From: Scytonema hofmannii PCC 7110
Lineage (GTDB): Bacteria; Cyanobacteriota; Cyanobacteriia; Cyanobacteriales; Nostocaceae
Assembly (NCBI RefSeq): GCF_000346485.2
Contig: NZ_KQ976355.1
Location: forward strand, 124,001-188,000
DNA: 64,000 nt
Direction: 5' to 3'
Shown here: in pieces, positions 26,473 to 36,294 of the stretch
Layout: each line of letters starts with the position of its first letter
How positions within the stretch are numbered: the stretch's first letter is position 1
Position numbers and translations under genes: made by a program
Notes under the pieces: generated by a model
What the model was told of the DNA's origin: nothing
Databases searched by the model: none
What the model saw: the letters and a program-made list of their open reading frames with translations, nothing else

Positions 26473-26931
26473 CTAGTTATGTGTTGTACCATCAGGCATA
26501 GTAGCCCCACTGAGATTAGCTCCAGTTAAGTCTACTTCATTCAAGATTGTCCCGCACAATTTCGTATAGCTTAAGTTGGCTCCACTTAGATTTGCTCCTG
26601 ACAAATCTGCTCCAGACAGATTAGCTCGATACAAATCTGCTTCACAGAGAGTAGCTTTTCTCAGGTCACTCTTGCACAGATCTGCATACCTAAGGTTAGC
26701 TTTAGTTAAATTTACCTCTGGCAGAAATGCCCAGCAAAGGTCGGTACATAAAAAGTCGGCTTCACTCAAATTGACTCTACTGAGTTTTGCCCCAGATAGT
26801 ATGGCTCCACTGAAATCAATACCAATAAGGTTAGCACTACTCAGGTTGACCTCAGCCAGGTCAACCCTGGTAAAATTCCGCTCTCCTGTCGCATATCGCT
26901 GTAGCAGTTCAATAGCTTCCACTTTATCCAC
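26473..26931 (-). CDS. Pentapeptide-repeat protein
   Basis: The 152-residue protein has a short helical lead (MDKVEAIELLQRYATGERNF). About 20 tandem A(D/N)LxX pentapeptides follow, such as ANLSGADLSGANLSGANLSY. These fold into a right-handed quadrilateral beta-helix. No signal peptide or membrane segment is visible, so it is probably cytosolic. Such proteins are abundant in cyanobacteria, and their roles are mostly unknown. It stands alone between relics and the phosphate island. Confidence 0.85.
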   Translation of the reverse strand: MDKVEAIELLQRYATGERNFTRVDLAEVNLSSANLIGIDFSGAILSGAKLSRVNLSEADFLCTDLCWAFLPEVNLTKANLRYADLCKSDLRKATLCEADLYRANLSGADLSGANLSGANLSYTKLCGTILNEVDLTGANLSGATMPDGTTHN

Positions 26932-27730
26932 CTCTCAATAACTTTCGTGATGAATGCTTGGTTTAGATCGGCTATAGCTAAAGCTCTTATACCGGAAATA
27001 ATATGAAGCTTAAATGGAATTTAAGCTTAGTATGGTTAGCATAAAATAATATTTAAATAAATCTTAATGACTTTCACGAATACCCTCACTTAGAGAAGTA
27101 GGCTTGGTTCACACAAGCAGGAGCTACACAACTGTCACAGGCGCTCTTGCACTTGCCTTTGTCTGAAAATTCCTGATAACTCCAGATCGATTACCGATGA
27201 ATAGCGATCGCTCTCGACTCAAGGCTCCCCTACAGAAGCTATAAGACCTTCGTTGGTAAATTTTCTACAGCTTTGAGCAATATAGTTACTCCTATGGGAG
27301 TAGGTTCGGTGATTGATGCCGTTATCGGAGGTATGCTTGTTGGAATCATTCCCAATTCTGCGTTAAAGATTGTACATTCCGAGTTTTTCGTAAAACCCAC
27401 AAATACCAAAAGACAATGCTCATGTTCCGCTTCAAGCACTAGAACTTGTTTCACAAGCTTAATTATTGGCTTGAAAAAACTTGTTATAACTGGTTATGAC
27501 AATAGTATAATTCAAAAAAAACTAATTTGTTAATTATGTTTAAACTGAAAAAAAGGCTGTAAGTTATGTAATTTTAGTAATAAATTAAGTTAAAAATAAT
27601 ACAAATATTTTTCTCTCAGATTATGATAATGTTCTGAAAAGTAAAGTTTTATAAGGCTTGCAAGCATTTGAGCATTTGTGTAGAGTACAAATTTTCATTG
27701 AGTTCTGAAATTTTTTAATTTTTATTAACC

Positions 27731-27752
27731 TTAATGAATTCTTAAATAAATA
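27731..27752 (+). promoter_or_regulatory. Possible Pho box upstream of pstS1
   Basis: CTTAATGA and CTTAAATA are spaced 11 bp apart, preceded by TTATTAAC. This approaches the cyanobacterial Pho box (direct 8-bp YTTAAYYW-like units with 3-bp spacers). The match is weaker than that upstream of phoA. Confidence 0.35.
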
Positions 27753-27753
27753 A

Positions 27754-27769
27754 ATCAGTTTTTTTTGAA
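27754..27769. promoter_or_regulatory. ArsR-type operator upstream of pstS1
   Basis: ATCAG-N6-TTGAA fits the imperfect inverted repeat ATCAA-N6-TTGAT. This is the kind of site described for the ArsR repressor of the Synechocystis arsBHC operon. It is followed by AATAATGA and lies about 125 bp before the start. Confidence 0.55.
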
Positions 27770-27894
27770 ATAATGAACTAAATCCAGTATATTTGTAACC
27801 AAATATAAGGAGCTAGCGCTTCCACTGGTGTTAGGTGTCAGTTGTTCTCAAACCAACTAAATTTAACAAAACTGAGTATCACGGAGCAAATTTT

Positions 27895-28929
27895 ATGGTG
27901 TTCAGAGGGATGAAATTGGGGCTTAACCGCTTCACGTTGGCAATCTCACTTACACTGGCAGCAACTACTTTTGGTGTGTCCATGCCCTCAGTGTTGTCTC
28001 AAGGTGCAGCAGGTACAGTTTCTATTGATGGTTCGAGTACCGTCTACCCAATTACTGAAGCTGTAGCAGAAGATTTCCAAAAACAGAGACAAGGTGCAGT
28101 TAAAGTGACAGTTGGTATTTCTGGTACTGGAGGTGGCTTTAAAAAGTTTTGTAGCGGGCAAACAGACATCTCTAATGCTTCAAGACCCATACTTGCAAAA
28201 GAGATGGATGCCTGCAAGAAGGCTGGTATTCAATATATTGAATTGCCAATTGCTTATGACGCTCTGACTGTTGTTGTCAATCCCAGAAATGATTGGGTTA
28301 AGAGCTTGACTGTGGCTGAGTTAAAGAAAATTTGGGAACCTGTTGCACAAGGTAAAATTAACAACTGGAATCAAGTGCGTCAAGGCTTTCCTAATGCTCC
28401 CTTGAAGCTTTATGGTGCAGGACCTGATTCTGGAACTTTTGACTATTTCACTGAAGCCGTAAATGGCAAATCCAAAGCTAGTCGTACTGATTACACTCCT
28501 AGTGAAGATGACAATGTATTGGTGCAAGGCGTAAGCCGTGACAGAAATGCTCTTGGTTATTTTGGCTATGCTTATTATGCTGCTAACCAAAATAGATTAA
28601 AAGCAGTACCAATTGATGGTGGTAAAGGTCCAGTATCACCATCATTACAAACTGTAGAGAATGGGAGTTACCAACCGCTATCTCGACCTATTTTTATATA
28701 CGTCAACGCGAAGTCAGCACAACGTAAAGAAGTGCAAGATTTTGTTAATTTTTACATCAGCAATGGTGCTAAATACGCAAAGGCTGTACGATACATCCCT
28801 CTACCTGCAAAGGCTTACCAAATTTCATCAGGTCATTTTCAAAAGCGTAGAGTCGGTACTGTTTTTGGTGGAGAGGAAGCAGTAGGGTTGCGGATTGAAC
28901 AACTATTACAGCGTGAAGCTAAACAGTAA
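27895..28929 (+). CDS. pstS: Phosphate-binding protein PstS (copy 1)
   Basis: Start chosen at ATG 27895, preceded by GGAG; the frame also opens at GTG 27835. The protein has 344 residues with a signal peptide of about 35 (LTLAATTFGVSMPSVLSQGAAG), and it acts in the periplasm. Phosphate-binding motifs are [40 protein letters not shown] and GPDSGTFDYFTEAV. It delivers phosphate to the PstCA permease encoded just downstream. Because it sits in an arsenic island, high phosphate-over-arsenate selectivity is likely but untested. Confidence 0.93.
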   Translation: MVFRGMKLGLNRFTLAISLTLAATTFGVSMPSVLSQGAAGTVSIDGSSTVYPITEAVAEDFQKQRQGAVKVTVGISGTGGGFKKFCSGQTDISNASRPILAKEMDACKKAGIQYIELPIAYDALTVVVNPRNDWVKSLTVAELKKIWEPVAQGKINNWNQVRQGFPNAPLKLYGAGPDSGTFDYFTEAVNGKSKASRTDYTPSEDDNVLVQGVSRDRNALGYFGYAYYAANQNRLKAVPIDGGKGPVSPSLQTVENGSYQPLSRPIFIYVNAKSAQRKEVQDFVNFYISNGAKYAKAVRYIPLPAKAYQISSGHFQKRRVGTVFGGEEAVGLRIEQLLQREAKQ

Positions 28930-29037
28930 AGCAGCGAACACTGTAAATTGTCGTAAATGATTGTTACTAGTTTGTAGTTATGCTGTCTTCACCGAGGCAC
29001 AACTACAAACTCAATACACAACTGTGGTTTATATTTT

Positions 29038-29970
29038 ATGGATCGTCTATCCACACCACTCCAACAAAAACAAGCTTCGCTATCTCCTAGGGTTATTAGG
29101 GATTTAAGGGAACGAGTTATTGAGTTCTTGCTTTTTCTTGCTGCCTTTTCCTCAGTGGCAACGACTATCTCAATTGTTGTTTTATTAGTGTACGAATCTG
29201 TAGAATTCTTTAAACAAGTACCTCTTGTAAAATTTCTAACAGACACGCAATGGTCGCCTTTGTTTGCTGATGCCCACTATGGAGTTCTGCCGCTTGTTTC
29301 AGGAACACTAGTCACAACGACTGTTGCTTTATTGGTAGCAGTACCTTTGGGTACAATAACAGCAATGTACTTAAGTGAATTTGCTCAATTGCAAGTTCGA
29401 GAGGTTGCTAAGCCTTTCTTGGAACTCCTTGCAGGGATTCCTACCGTAGTTTATGGTTACTTTGCTTTGTTATTTGTTACGCCATTGTTGCAAAATTTTT
29501 TGCCCGATTTGCCCGGTTTTAATATGTTGAGTGCTGGATTAGTCATGGGTATCATGATTCTTCCTCTTGTTAGCTCGATTAGTGAAGATGCGATGCGAGC
29601 AGTTCCCGTGTATTTGCGAGAAGGTTCTTATGCTATGGGAGCGACACGCTTGCAAACAGCTGTGTCAGTTGTTTTTCCTTCCGCGATTTCTGGAATCATG
29701 GCGGCTTATATACTAGGAATTTCTCGTGCAGTTGGCGAAACGATGATTGTGGCAGTTGCAGCAGGACTGCGACCAAATCTAACTTGGAACCCAATGGATG
29801 AAGCAGCCACAATTACTGCATATATCGTACAAGTGAGTTTAGGAGACTTACCACACGGTAGCCTTGAGTATCAAACAATTTTTGCAGTTGGATTGACGTT
29901 GATGCTGATTACACTTGTATTCAACATTATTGGCTATTTTCTCAGCAAGCGCTATCGTGAAATTTATTAG
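29038..29970 (+). CDS. pstC: Phosphate ABC transporter permease PstC
   Basis: The 310-residue inner-membrane protein has about six transmembrane segments. A long periplasmic loop lies after the first, and the ABC permease (EAA) motif region is LREGSYAMGATRLQTAVSVVFP. With PstA it forms the phosphate channel. Its stop is followed by pstA after 2 bp, so translation is coupled. The order pstS-pstC-pstA-pstB is the standard one. Confidence 0.93.
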   Translation: MDRLSTPLQQKQASLSPRVIRDLRERVIEFLLFLAAFSSVATTISIVVLLVYESVEFFKQVPLVKFLTDTQWSPLFADAHYGVLPLVSGTLVTTTVALLVAVPLGTITAMYLSEFAQLQVREVAKPFLELLAGIPTVVYGYFALLFVTPLLQNFLPDLPGFNMLSAGLVMGIMILPLVSSISEDAMRAVPVYLREGSYAMGATRLQTAVSVVFPSAISGIMAAYILGISRAVGETMIVAVAAGLRPNLTWNPMDEAATITAYIVQVSLGDLPHGSLEYQTIFAVGLTLMLITLVFNIIGYFLSKRYREIY

Positions 29971-29972
29971 CT

Positions 29973-30896
29973 ATGTCTTCTAAGAGTCTACAAGAAATTC
30001 ATGCAAATGTTAGTCGTCGCAAAATCGCAGACTCTGTATTTGCTATTTTTGGTGTATTGACAATTTTAGTAGCAGTTATTACTTTGCTAACTCTGGTAAT
30101 CCGTTTGGCGATTGATGGCTCATCACGCTTGGATTGGCAGTTCTTTACATCTTTTCCCGGTCGCAATCCAGAAGAAGCAGGTATCCTTTCTGCTTGGGTT
30201 GGCACCAGCCTTGTCATGCTAGTCACTCTTTTCGCTGCAATACCTCTCGGAATTGCATCGGGTGTTTATCTGGAAGAGTATGCCCAAAAAAACTGGTTGT
30301 CTGCGATTATTGAGATTAATGTTACTAATCTTGCTGGTGTACCTTCCATCGTTTATGGTCTGTTAGCACTTGGTTTGTTTGCAGATCGATTAAAATTAGG
30401 TGAGAGTGTTTTGACAGCAGGTTTAACTCTGGCATTATTAGTATTGCCCGTTGTGATTGTCACAACTCGCGAGGCAATTCGAGCAATTCCCAATAGCATT
30501 CGTGAAGCTGCATATGCGTTAGGTACAACCAAATGGCAAATGATTTGGGATCACACTCTCCCCTATTCAATGGGAGGTATTCTCACAGGTGTTATTGTCG
30601 GCTTGTCCAGAGCAATTGGCGAGACTGCACCTTTGATTACCATTGGTGCGCTTACTTTTATCGCCTTTTTGCCCGATTCTCCTATTAAAAATCAGTTTCC
30701 TTTCATCTCCTTTGAATGGTTGAAAGCTCCTTTTACTGTCATGCCAATTCAGATGTTTAACTGGGTCTCGCGTCCCGAACCAGAATTTCAGTTGAATGCG
30801 GCGGCGGCTGGTGTTGTTCTCATCACCATGACTCTGGTTATGAATGGAATTGCAATTTATTTGCGCTATCGTTTTCGTAAGGGGATCAAATGGTAG
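29973..30896 (+). CDS. pstA: Phosphate ABC transporter permease PstA
   Basis: The 307-residue inner-membrane protein has six predicted transmembrane segments and the EAA-type loop [39 protein letters not shown] is typical of PstA. The reading frame overlaps the start of pstB by 7 bp (30890-30896). No lesion is seen. Confidence 0.93.
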   Translation: MSSKSLQEIHANVSRRKIADSVFAIFGVLTILVAVITLLTLVIRLAIDGSSRLDWQFFTSFPGRNPEEAGILSAWVGTSLVMLVTLFAAIPLGIASGVYLEEYAQKNWLSAIIEINVTNLAGVPSIVYGLLALGLFADRLKLGESVLTAGLTLALLVLPVVIVTTREAIRAIPNSIREAAYALGTTKWQMIWDHTLPYSMGGILTGVIVGLSRAIGETAPLITIGALTFIAFLPDSPIKNQFPFISFEWLKAPFTVMPIQMFNWVSRPEPEFQLNAAAAGVVLITMTLVMNGIAIYLRYRFRKGIKW

Positions 30897-31687
30897 AAGT
30901 CACTCAAGACAATGGGAAGTTCAACACTCAACCCAAGGCAATTGTTAATCACCTAAATTTTTACTATGGTTCATCGAAGGTCTTGAAAGATGTCAACATG
31001 GTAGTGGCTAAGAATATGGTCACAGCTTTAATTGGTCCATCGGGATGTGGCAAAACAACTTTGTTACGGTGTTTCAATCGTTTGCACGACTTGTATCCCG
31101 GTAATCGCTATGAAGGTGAAATTTTACTGGATTCTGATACGACTAATGTTCTCAGTCGTAAAATCGATCCTATCGAGTTGCGGATGCGGATTGGTATGGT
31201 CTTTCAAAGACCTAATCCTTTTCCCAAATCAATTTATGAAAATGTTGCCTATGGTTTGCGAGTGCGAGGTGAAAATCGGCGTAGTGCTTTGGATCAAAAG
31301 GTAGAGCAAGCATTGCGGAATGCTGCTTTGTGGAATGAGGTCAAGGATCGCTTGAAAGACTCGGCTTCTAACCTTTCTGGAGGTCAACAGCAGCGGTTGT
31401 GTATTGCTCGTGCTTTAGCAACTAGTCCTGAGTTGATTCTTTTTGATGAGCCAACCTCTGCTCTCGATCCCAATGCTACAGCTAGCATTGAAGAATTAAT
31501 GGAGCAGTTAAAGAAACAGGTAACAATTCTTATAGTCACCCACAGTATGCAACAAGCTGCTCGCCTCTCTGACTACACGGCTTTCATGTACTTGGGTGAA
31601 TTGGTAGAATATGGGATCACAACGGAAGTATTTAGCAATCCACAACAAAAACGGACTGCTGACTATGTTTATGGACATATTGGGTAG
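30890..31687 (+). CDS. pstB: Phosphate ABC transporter ATPase PstB
   Basis: The 265-residue ATPase carries Walker [17 protein letters not shown], the signature [15 protein letters not shown], Walker [13 protein letters not shown], and the H-loop [14 protein letters not shown]. It drives phosphate import through PstCA. It is the last pst gene, followed 150 bp later by a small DUF7219-like gene. There is no phoU in the window. Confidence 0.95.
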   Translation: MVEVTQDNGKFNTQPKAIVNHLNFYYGSSKVLKDVNMVVAKNMVTALIGPSGCGKTTLLRCFNRLHDLYPGNRYEGEILLDSDTTNVLSRKIDPIELRMRIGMVFQRPNPFPKSIYENVAYGLRVRGENRRSALDQKVEQALRNAALWNEVKDRLKDSASNLSGGQQQRLCIARALATSPELILFDEPTSALDPNATASIEELMEQLKKQVTILIVTHSMQQAARLSDYTAFMYLGELVEYGITTEVFSNPQQKRTADYVYGHIG

Positions 31688-31837
31688 TCTAAAACAGTAG
31701 GGCAATTCTAACAAGATGGGAGCGAGCCTTTATGTTTATTGCCAAAGAGTTTTTTAGAAGAAAGCTTCTCATTGTTCCAAAAGAACAATGAAGCAAACGC
31801 CTACAGAACAAGGTTATTGATGAAGATTGTACTTATT

Positions 31838-32110
31838 ATGACACAAACTCAATCAAAAGACTGGAACAACTTCCTTTACCCTCGCCGTCGCTACTACGGT
31901 CAAGTTAAACCAGAGAATTTAGTCTTTAATGCTAACCTCCAAGAATTTGCACAGAAGGTTACATACATTACTTGTTTGGAAACAGGGGGAAAACTATCTC
32001 CTGAAGAAGCTTACAAGCAGATTGAGAAACTCTGGAAACAGTTAGAACGCAGCAAAAATGAACTGGTTATTGGTATAAACTCAGAAAATGACGTAGGTAT
32101 TGGTAATTGA
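31838..32110 (+). CDS. DUF7219-like small conserved protein
   Basis: The frame opens at 31739; ATG 31838 (MTQTQSKDWNNFLYPRRRYY) is preferred because similarity to cyanobacterial proteins should start there. ATG 31820 is a possible alternative. The remaining 90 residues contain KPENLVFNANLQEFAQKVTY, then TGGKLSPEEAYKQIEKLWKQL, which I associate with the cyanobacterial DUF7219 family. It is cytosolic and helical. It lies between pstB and a transglutaminase-like gene. Function unknown. Confidence 0.6.
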   Translation: MTQTQSKDWNNFLYPRRRYYGQVKPENLVFNANLQEFAQKVTYITCLETGGKLSPEEAYKQIEKLWKQLERSKNELVIGINSENDVGIGN

Positions 32111-32251
32111 ATCACTCTGTAAGCATTACAGCCTTATCTCGTTTTTCTAGGTGCAATTAGTTCTCTCGAAATTTATTCCTTTATTTTCTAAAGATCTCAC
32201 TTTTTAACTTGCTTTATCGTTTCTCATCAATGAACTTGGAGGTAGCAAAAC

Positions 32252-32884
32252 ATGAATTCGATTGATACACTTCCGAATGTCAATATTCAATCCCAAGGAC
32301 TAGTCTCAGAAAAATTTTTAAATTTAGATATCAAAACGTTTTGGCAGGCTTGTTATTGGGTAAAAAACTTACCCTATGGCTTCAACTTAAATAATGAGAA
32401 TTCTCTCATTTTATTTGAGGAAAATCGAGGAACTTGCATCACCAAGCATGGCATTATTGCCAGATTAGCTCAAGAACTTGAATTAGAAATTTACAAGAAC
32501 CTTGGATTTTATCAACTTAATGATGATATTGTAACGGGTGTTAATGCAATCCTTCAGGTACATGGATTAAACTTCATTCCTCAAACCCATTGCTTTTTGG
32601 AATATGGCTCTTACAGAGTCGATCTTACAGAAGGAAATTGCAACGGCAAAAACAAGACGATTGAGAACTATGATTTTGTGATTCGAGTTAACCCAGATTT
32701 GACTTATAAAGAGGAAGAACAGTACTACATCAACTATTTAAAGCAATATTTCAGTATTGAACCTAAACTTGCAGAGATAGGCATTCCAACCATTTTGCAG
32801 TTGCTTGAAACGTGCAACCAGCAATTTAAATATCAATGCTCAATCCTATCCAGCCGTAGTAGTCCAGCTTTTGTTACTCCATGA
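32252..32884 (+). CDS. Hypothetical protein with possible Cys-His-Asp (transglutaminase-like) triad
   Basis: The 210-residue protein starts at ATG 32252, preceded by GGAGG. ENRGTCITKHGIIARLAQEL (Cys 62), QTHCFLEYGSYRV (His 113) and VDLTEGN (Asp 124) appear in the order Cys, His, Asp. The spacing and the helix after Cys suit a transglutaminase-like or papain-like fold. That is inference from pattern, not a family match. No signal peptide. It follows the DUF7219-like gene in the same direction. Confidence 0.5.
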   Translation: MNSIDTLPNVNIQSQGLVSEKFLNLDIKTFWQACYWVKNLPYGFNLNNENSLILFEENRGTCITKHGIIARLAQELELEIYKNLGFYQLNDDIVTGVNAILQVHGLNFIPQTHCFLEYGSYRVDLTEGNCNGKNKTIENYDFVIRVNPDLTYKEEEQYYINYLKQYFSIEPKLAEIGIPTILQLLETCNQQFKYQCSILSSRSSPAFVTP

Positions 32885-32952
32885 ACTTTTGTCGCAATCC
32901 AAGAGGTCTGTATTAAAAATATTTTCTTTGAAATGCACTGTTTTTGCATTAA

Positions 32953-33342
32953 TCAAATAGATACAATATATGCAACATCTCGAAAAGTTAGCCTCCAAAA
33001 TACTGCTTCTTCTCCCTCAAACAACTTGTCTAGAATAAGAATAACATCCCCATTGTTAAGTTGTAATCGACCATATTGACGCACATCAATTGGAGTAGCG
33101 TTATTGTTATTATTGCACCGCTGCACATATGTTCCATTTGCGCTCTCTTCATCGACCACCCACCAAAAATTTGCCTCACATTCTAGGACGCAATGGTGTC
33201 GCGATATTATCTTTTCGGAGTTGGGAAGCACAATATCGTTTTTATGACTCCGCCCTATAGTAAAGCGCTGCTGTTCCAGCTTGATGGTGTAATGATTGTC
33301 ATTCGGATCTTGAACATTCAGAAATCGGCACTCTGAATACAT
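32953..33342 (-). CDS. FHA-domain protein
   Basis: Start chosen at ATG 33342, with GAGGGGG just upstream; the frame opens further at a TTG. The 129-residue protein is essentially one forkhead-associated domain. FTIGRSHKNDIVLPN, KIISRHHCVLE and ESANGTYVQ carry the Arg, Ser-Arg-His and Asn residues that read phosphothreonine. No kinase or other effector domain is attached. It converges with the transglutaminase-like gene and diverges from arsR. Role unknown. Confidence 0.8.
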   Translation of the reverse strand: MYSECRFLNVQDPNDNHYTIKLEQQRFTIGRSHKNDIVLPNSEKIISRHHCVLECEANFWWVVDEESANGTYVQRCNNNNNATPIDVRQYGRLQLNNGDVILILDKLFEGEEAVFWRLTFRDVAYIVSI

Positions 33343-33731
33343 TAGTACCCCCTCGTTGACAGTTACCTCGGCTACCAATGTTTACTGAGGTTGCTTTTGC
33401 TTTTATAGATAATTATTGTTGTGCGACAAGACCGAGAGCAATTTACAAGCGATCCTAAAATCATCTAGTGTCAATCCTAAATACCTTAAATTTTGTTGAT
33501 AAAGAATTTCCTAGTTGTGATAAAAGCACATAGGTAAGATGCTTGCTCTTGGAGTGTTGCAGCAGTGAAGATATATGCACTTGTTTTCGCCCTAGCGCTG
33601 TAAAATGACGAAGCAGATCGGCAATCCCTGCAATTCCAAGGTTGGCTTAAGTTAACCTTCTATCAGTTTGAACGAAGCTAAGTTCATAGTTTATAGTTCA
33701 GAATAGAGAGAGACACTTTTATCAAAATAAA
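33343..33731. other. Divergent intergenic region FHA gene / arsR
   Basis: Nearly 390 bp without a gene. It holds an AT-rich promoter region for both directions. At its right edge an ArsR-type operator overlaps the arsR start. Confidence 0.4.
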
Positions 33732-33736
33732 TTGAT
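33721..33736. promoter_or_regulatory. ArsR-type operator overlapping the arsR start
   Basis: A perfect ATCAA-AATAAA-TTGAT. It overlaps ATG 33735, so a bound repressor would block both transcription and initiation. This fits autoregulation. Confidence 0.6.
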
Positions 33737-34064
33737 GCAAACCTCCTCTGCTGTCATTCCTAATTTAGTTGTTTCTGGGTTTCATGCCCTTTCCGATCCG
33801 CTACGGGTTAGAGTAGTGGAACTGCTGCAAGACAACGAACTGTGTGTGTGTGACTTGTGCGATGCATTGGGGGTAACCCAATCAAAACTGTCTTTTCACC
33901 TCAAAACCCTTAGAAAAGCAAGTTTAGTCCTTTCGCGTCAGGAAGGACGCTGGATTTATTACAGCCTGAATCTACCTCAATTTGTTGTCCTTGAGCAGTA
34001 CTTATCAGAGTTCCGCCGCTTCAGCCAGATCTTACCTGCTCGTGTCTGTAAAGAGTTATCCTAA
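33735..34064 (+). CDS. arsR: ArsR-family arsenic-responsive repressor
   Basis: The 109-residue winged-helix protein starts at ATG 33735; a TTG at 33732 is in frame but no better. ELCVCDLCDALGVTQSKLSF holds Cys 37, 39 and 42, the As(III)-binding ELCVCDL motif at the start of the recognition region (alpha-3). SFHLKTLRKASLVLSRQEGRWIYYSL is the recognition helix and wing. It releases DNA when As(III) binds. Candidate operators lie upstream of this gene, pstS1, pstS2, acr3 and gap. Confidence 0.92.
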   Translation: MQTSSAVIPNLVVSGFHALSDPLRVRVVELLQDNELCVCDLCDALGVTQSKLSFHLKTLRKASLVLSRQEGRWIYYSLNLPQFVVLEQYLSEFRRFSQILPARVCKELS

Positions 34065-34118
34065 ATATTAATTTTTTTGATAAATTTCTGTAAACAAATA
34101 CATTGGCTGGCTTGACAA

Positions 34119-34134
34119 ATCAATTTTTTTTGAA
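34119..34134. promoter_or_regulatory. ArsR-type operator upstream of pstS2
   Basis: ATCAA-TTTTTT-TTGAA, about 40 bp before the pstS2 ATG. It is very like the sequence before pstS1, including the T-run and following GAAAT-ATA-like bases. Confidence 0.55.
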
Positions 34135-34172
34135 ATGATAGAAATATCTTCTTAGATGTCAAGGAATAAGCC

Positions 34173-35234
34173 ATGAAAAGGTCAGTGAAGTTGGCTTTTG
34201 CAATGGGAATGTTAGTTGTGATACCTAGTTGGTTGGCAGCACCTAGCTTATCGTCCACTAAGCGATCGCAAATGCAGATGCCAGCAAGAGAGCCGTCAAA
34301 GATAGCGCAAGCACCAACGATTAATATCGATGGTTCTAGTACGGTGTATCCGATAACACAGGCAATTGCCAAAGAGTATCGATCAAACCGAAACAATCAG
34401 GTGCAAGTGACAGTTGGTGTTTCCGGTACGACAGGTGGTTTTGAAAAATTCTGTGCTGGAAAAACAGACATCAGCAACGCCTCCCGACCAATTTTGACCG
34501 AGGAAATGGAAGTTTGTAAGAAAAACGGTGTGAGGTACATAGAACTTCCCATTGCCTTTGATGCCCTTACCATAGTTGTCAATCCACAAAACAACTGGGC
34601 AAAAGACATTACTATAGCGGAGTTAAAGAAGATTTGGGAACCGGCGGCTCAAGGCAAAATCACTCGTTGGAATCAAGTGCGTGCATCATGGCCCAACCGT
34701 CCCTTAAAATTGTACGGTGCAGGTAACAAGTCTGGTACTTTTGACTACTTTACAGAAGCAGTTGTTGGTAAATCTAGATCGAGTCGAACAGATTACGTAG
34801 CTAGCGAAGATGATGAAGTCTTGGCAGCAGGAATCAGCAAAGATCCAGATGCTTTAGGTTACTTTGGTTACGCTTATCTTGAAGAACACAAGAATAAGTT
34901 AAAAGCTTTACCTGTAAACAGTGGCAAAGGAGCAGTGTTACCTTCACGTGAGACTGTAGAAAAAGCTCAATATCAACCACTATCAAGACCTCTATTTATC
35001 TATGTTAATCCTTGGTCCAGCGAATACAAACAAGCTATTTATCAGTTTGTAGATTTTTATATTAAGAGCGCACCAAAAGTTGCAAGCTCTGTGGGTTACG
35101 TACCTTTACCCGCAGAAGCGTATCATATTGATTACGTTCACTTACATCAAGGCAAAGTGGGAACAGTGTTTGAGGGAAAATCTCAATTTGATTTGACGCT
35201 TGGGCAATTGCTAAGGAAACGAAAGCTGTTTTAA
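34173..35234 (+). CDS. pstS: Phosphate-binding protein PstS (copy 2)
   Basis: The 353-residue protein has a signal peptide (about 1-25) and a short linker. It carries the PstS core [39 protein letters not shown] and GNKSGTFDYFTEAV. It is clearly homologous to copies 1 and 3. It lies between arsR and an aquaporin, without permease genes of its own, so it probably feeds the PstCAB encoded upstream. The ArsR operator just upstream implies induction by arsenic. Confidence 0.93.
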   Translation: MKRSVKLAFAMGMLVVIPSWLAAPSLSSTKRSQMQMPAREPSKIAQAPTINIDGSSTVYPITQAIAKEYRSNRNNQVQVTVGVSGTTGGFEKFCAGKTDISNASRPILTEEMEVCKKNGVRYIELPIAFDALTIVVNPQNNWAKDITIAELKKIWEPAAQGKITRWNQVRASWPNRPLKLYGAGNKSGTFDYFTEAVVGKSRSSRTDYVASEDDEVLAAGISKDPDALGYFGYAYLEEHKNKLKALPVNSGKGAVLPSRETVEKAQYQPLSRPLFIYVNPWSSEYKQAIYQFVDFYIKSAPKVASSVGYVPLPAEAYHIDYVHLHQGKVGTVFEGKSQFDLTLGQLLRKRKLF

Positions 35235-35441
35235 GTTAATCTGAGTGTAGAAAATATGGCTACTTAGGTATAATTACGTTTAACAGCGTCTAGTATGTCT
35301 GTTCCATTGAAAGCCTTTTTCATATGGGACAGCATATTTAAAAAATTGAGTACTTTAAAGCATATGTAATGAAGTTTTATGTAGAATATTTAACTTTCTC
35401 TTGACGCTCCATTTTTTTAGACATGAAATGAATGTAACCTT

Positions 35442-36164
35442 TTGGACGTAGATATTATAGTAGTGAGGTCATTTTTCAAAGAACTTTCTCAGTGCAGGCA
35501 GGCAGCTCTTTCGGAGGCGATAGGCACTTTTATTTTAGTGTTTGCAGGTACTGGTGCGGTTATGGTTAACACAATCAGCAATGGTGCTGTTACTCATCTT
35601 GGAATTAGCTTTGTCTTTGGTTCTATTGTGGCATCACTCATTTATACTGTCAGTCACATAAGTGGCGCACACTTTAACCCTGCTGTAACTTTAGCATTTT
35701 GGAATAGTGGCTTTTTTCCCAAGCACCAAGTTTTACCCTACATATTAGCGCAACTAGTAGGTGCAAGTGCGGCTTCGGCTTTGCTACTAGTAAGTTTAGG
35801 ATCGGTTGCTAATTTAGGAGCCACTGTGCCATTGAATGGGAATTGGTTACAATCTTTGGTTCTGGAAACTGTTCTCAGCTTCATTTTGATGTTCGTGATT
35901 TTCGGTTCTGGATTAGATCGCCGCGCCCCTGTTGGCTTTGCAGGATTGGCAATTGGGCTGACGGTGGGAGTAGAAGCGGCGTTTATGGGACCAATTACAG
36001 GGGCAAGCATGAATCCGGCTCGTTCTTTTGGTCCAGCTTTTGTAGGAGGAATTTGGCAACATCACTGGGTTTATTGGGTTGCACCCATTTTAGGAGCGCA
36101 ATTAGCAGCAGTCATTTACCGACATCTTTCCAACGGGTTTCGAGATTTTAAATCCTACCGTTGA
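35442..36164 (+). CDS. MIP-family channel (aquaporin / glyceroporin, AqpS-like context)
   Basis: The 240-residue membrane protein has six helices and the two half-helix motifs HFNPAVTLAF and SMNPARSFGP. The start is uncertain: the frame opens with TTG 35442, and GTG 35463 would also do. Aquaglyceroporins pass uncharged As(OH)3. In ars operons of some bacteria (AqpS) the channel lets arsenite leave down its gradient after arsenate reduction. The neighbouring arsR and acr3 support that role; water or glycerol transport is the alternative. Confidence 0.88.
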   Translation: MDVDIIVVRSFFKELSQCRQAALSEAIGTFILVFAGTGAVMVNTISNGAVTHLGISFVFGSIVASLIYTVSHISGAHFNPAVTLAFWNSGFFPKHQVLPYILAQLVGASAASALLLVSLGSVANLGATVPLNGNWLQSLVLETVLSFILMFVIFGSGLDRRAPVGFAGLAIGLTVGVEAAFMGPITGASMNPARSFGPAFVGGIWQHHWVYWVAPILGAQLAAVIYRHLSNGFRDFKSYR

Positions 36165-36294
36165 TTAACCTTGTAAATGTTGCTTTCTCGTTTCAAAAGC
36201 GTTATTTTCAACGCCCCTACAATTACACCTGTCAAATAGAGTTCACTTTGTTCGGTCAAGTCGTTGTAAAAAAATCAGACAAAGGTTTAAAACA

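Larger units (their letters stand above)
26932..27894. other. Non-coding region upstream of pstS1
   Basis: No convincing gene; short open frames near 27239-27533 overlap on both strands without recognisable features. The last 200 bp are very AT-rich and hold a candidate Pho box and an ArsR-type operator (listed separately). Confidence 0.45.

Noticed and set aside
27239-27533. Small genes on either strand
   Set aside because: The two frames overlap each other, lack ribosome binding sites and recognisable features, and lie in a decayed AT-rich region.
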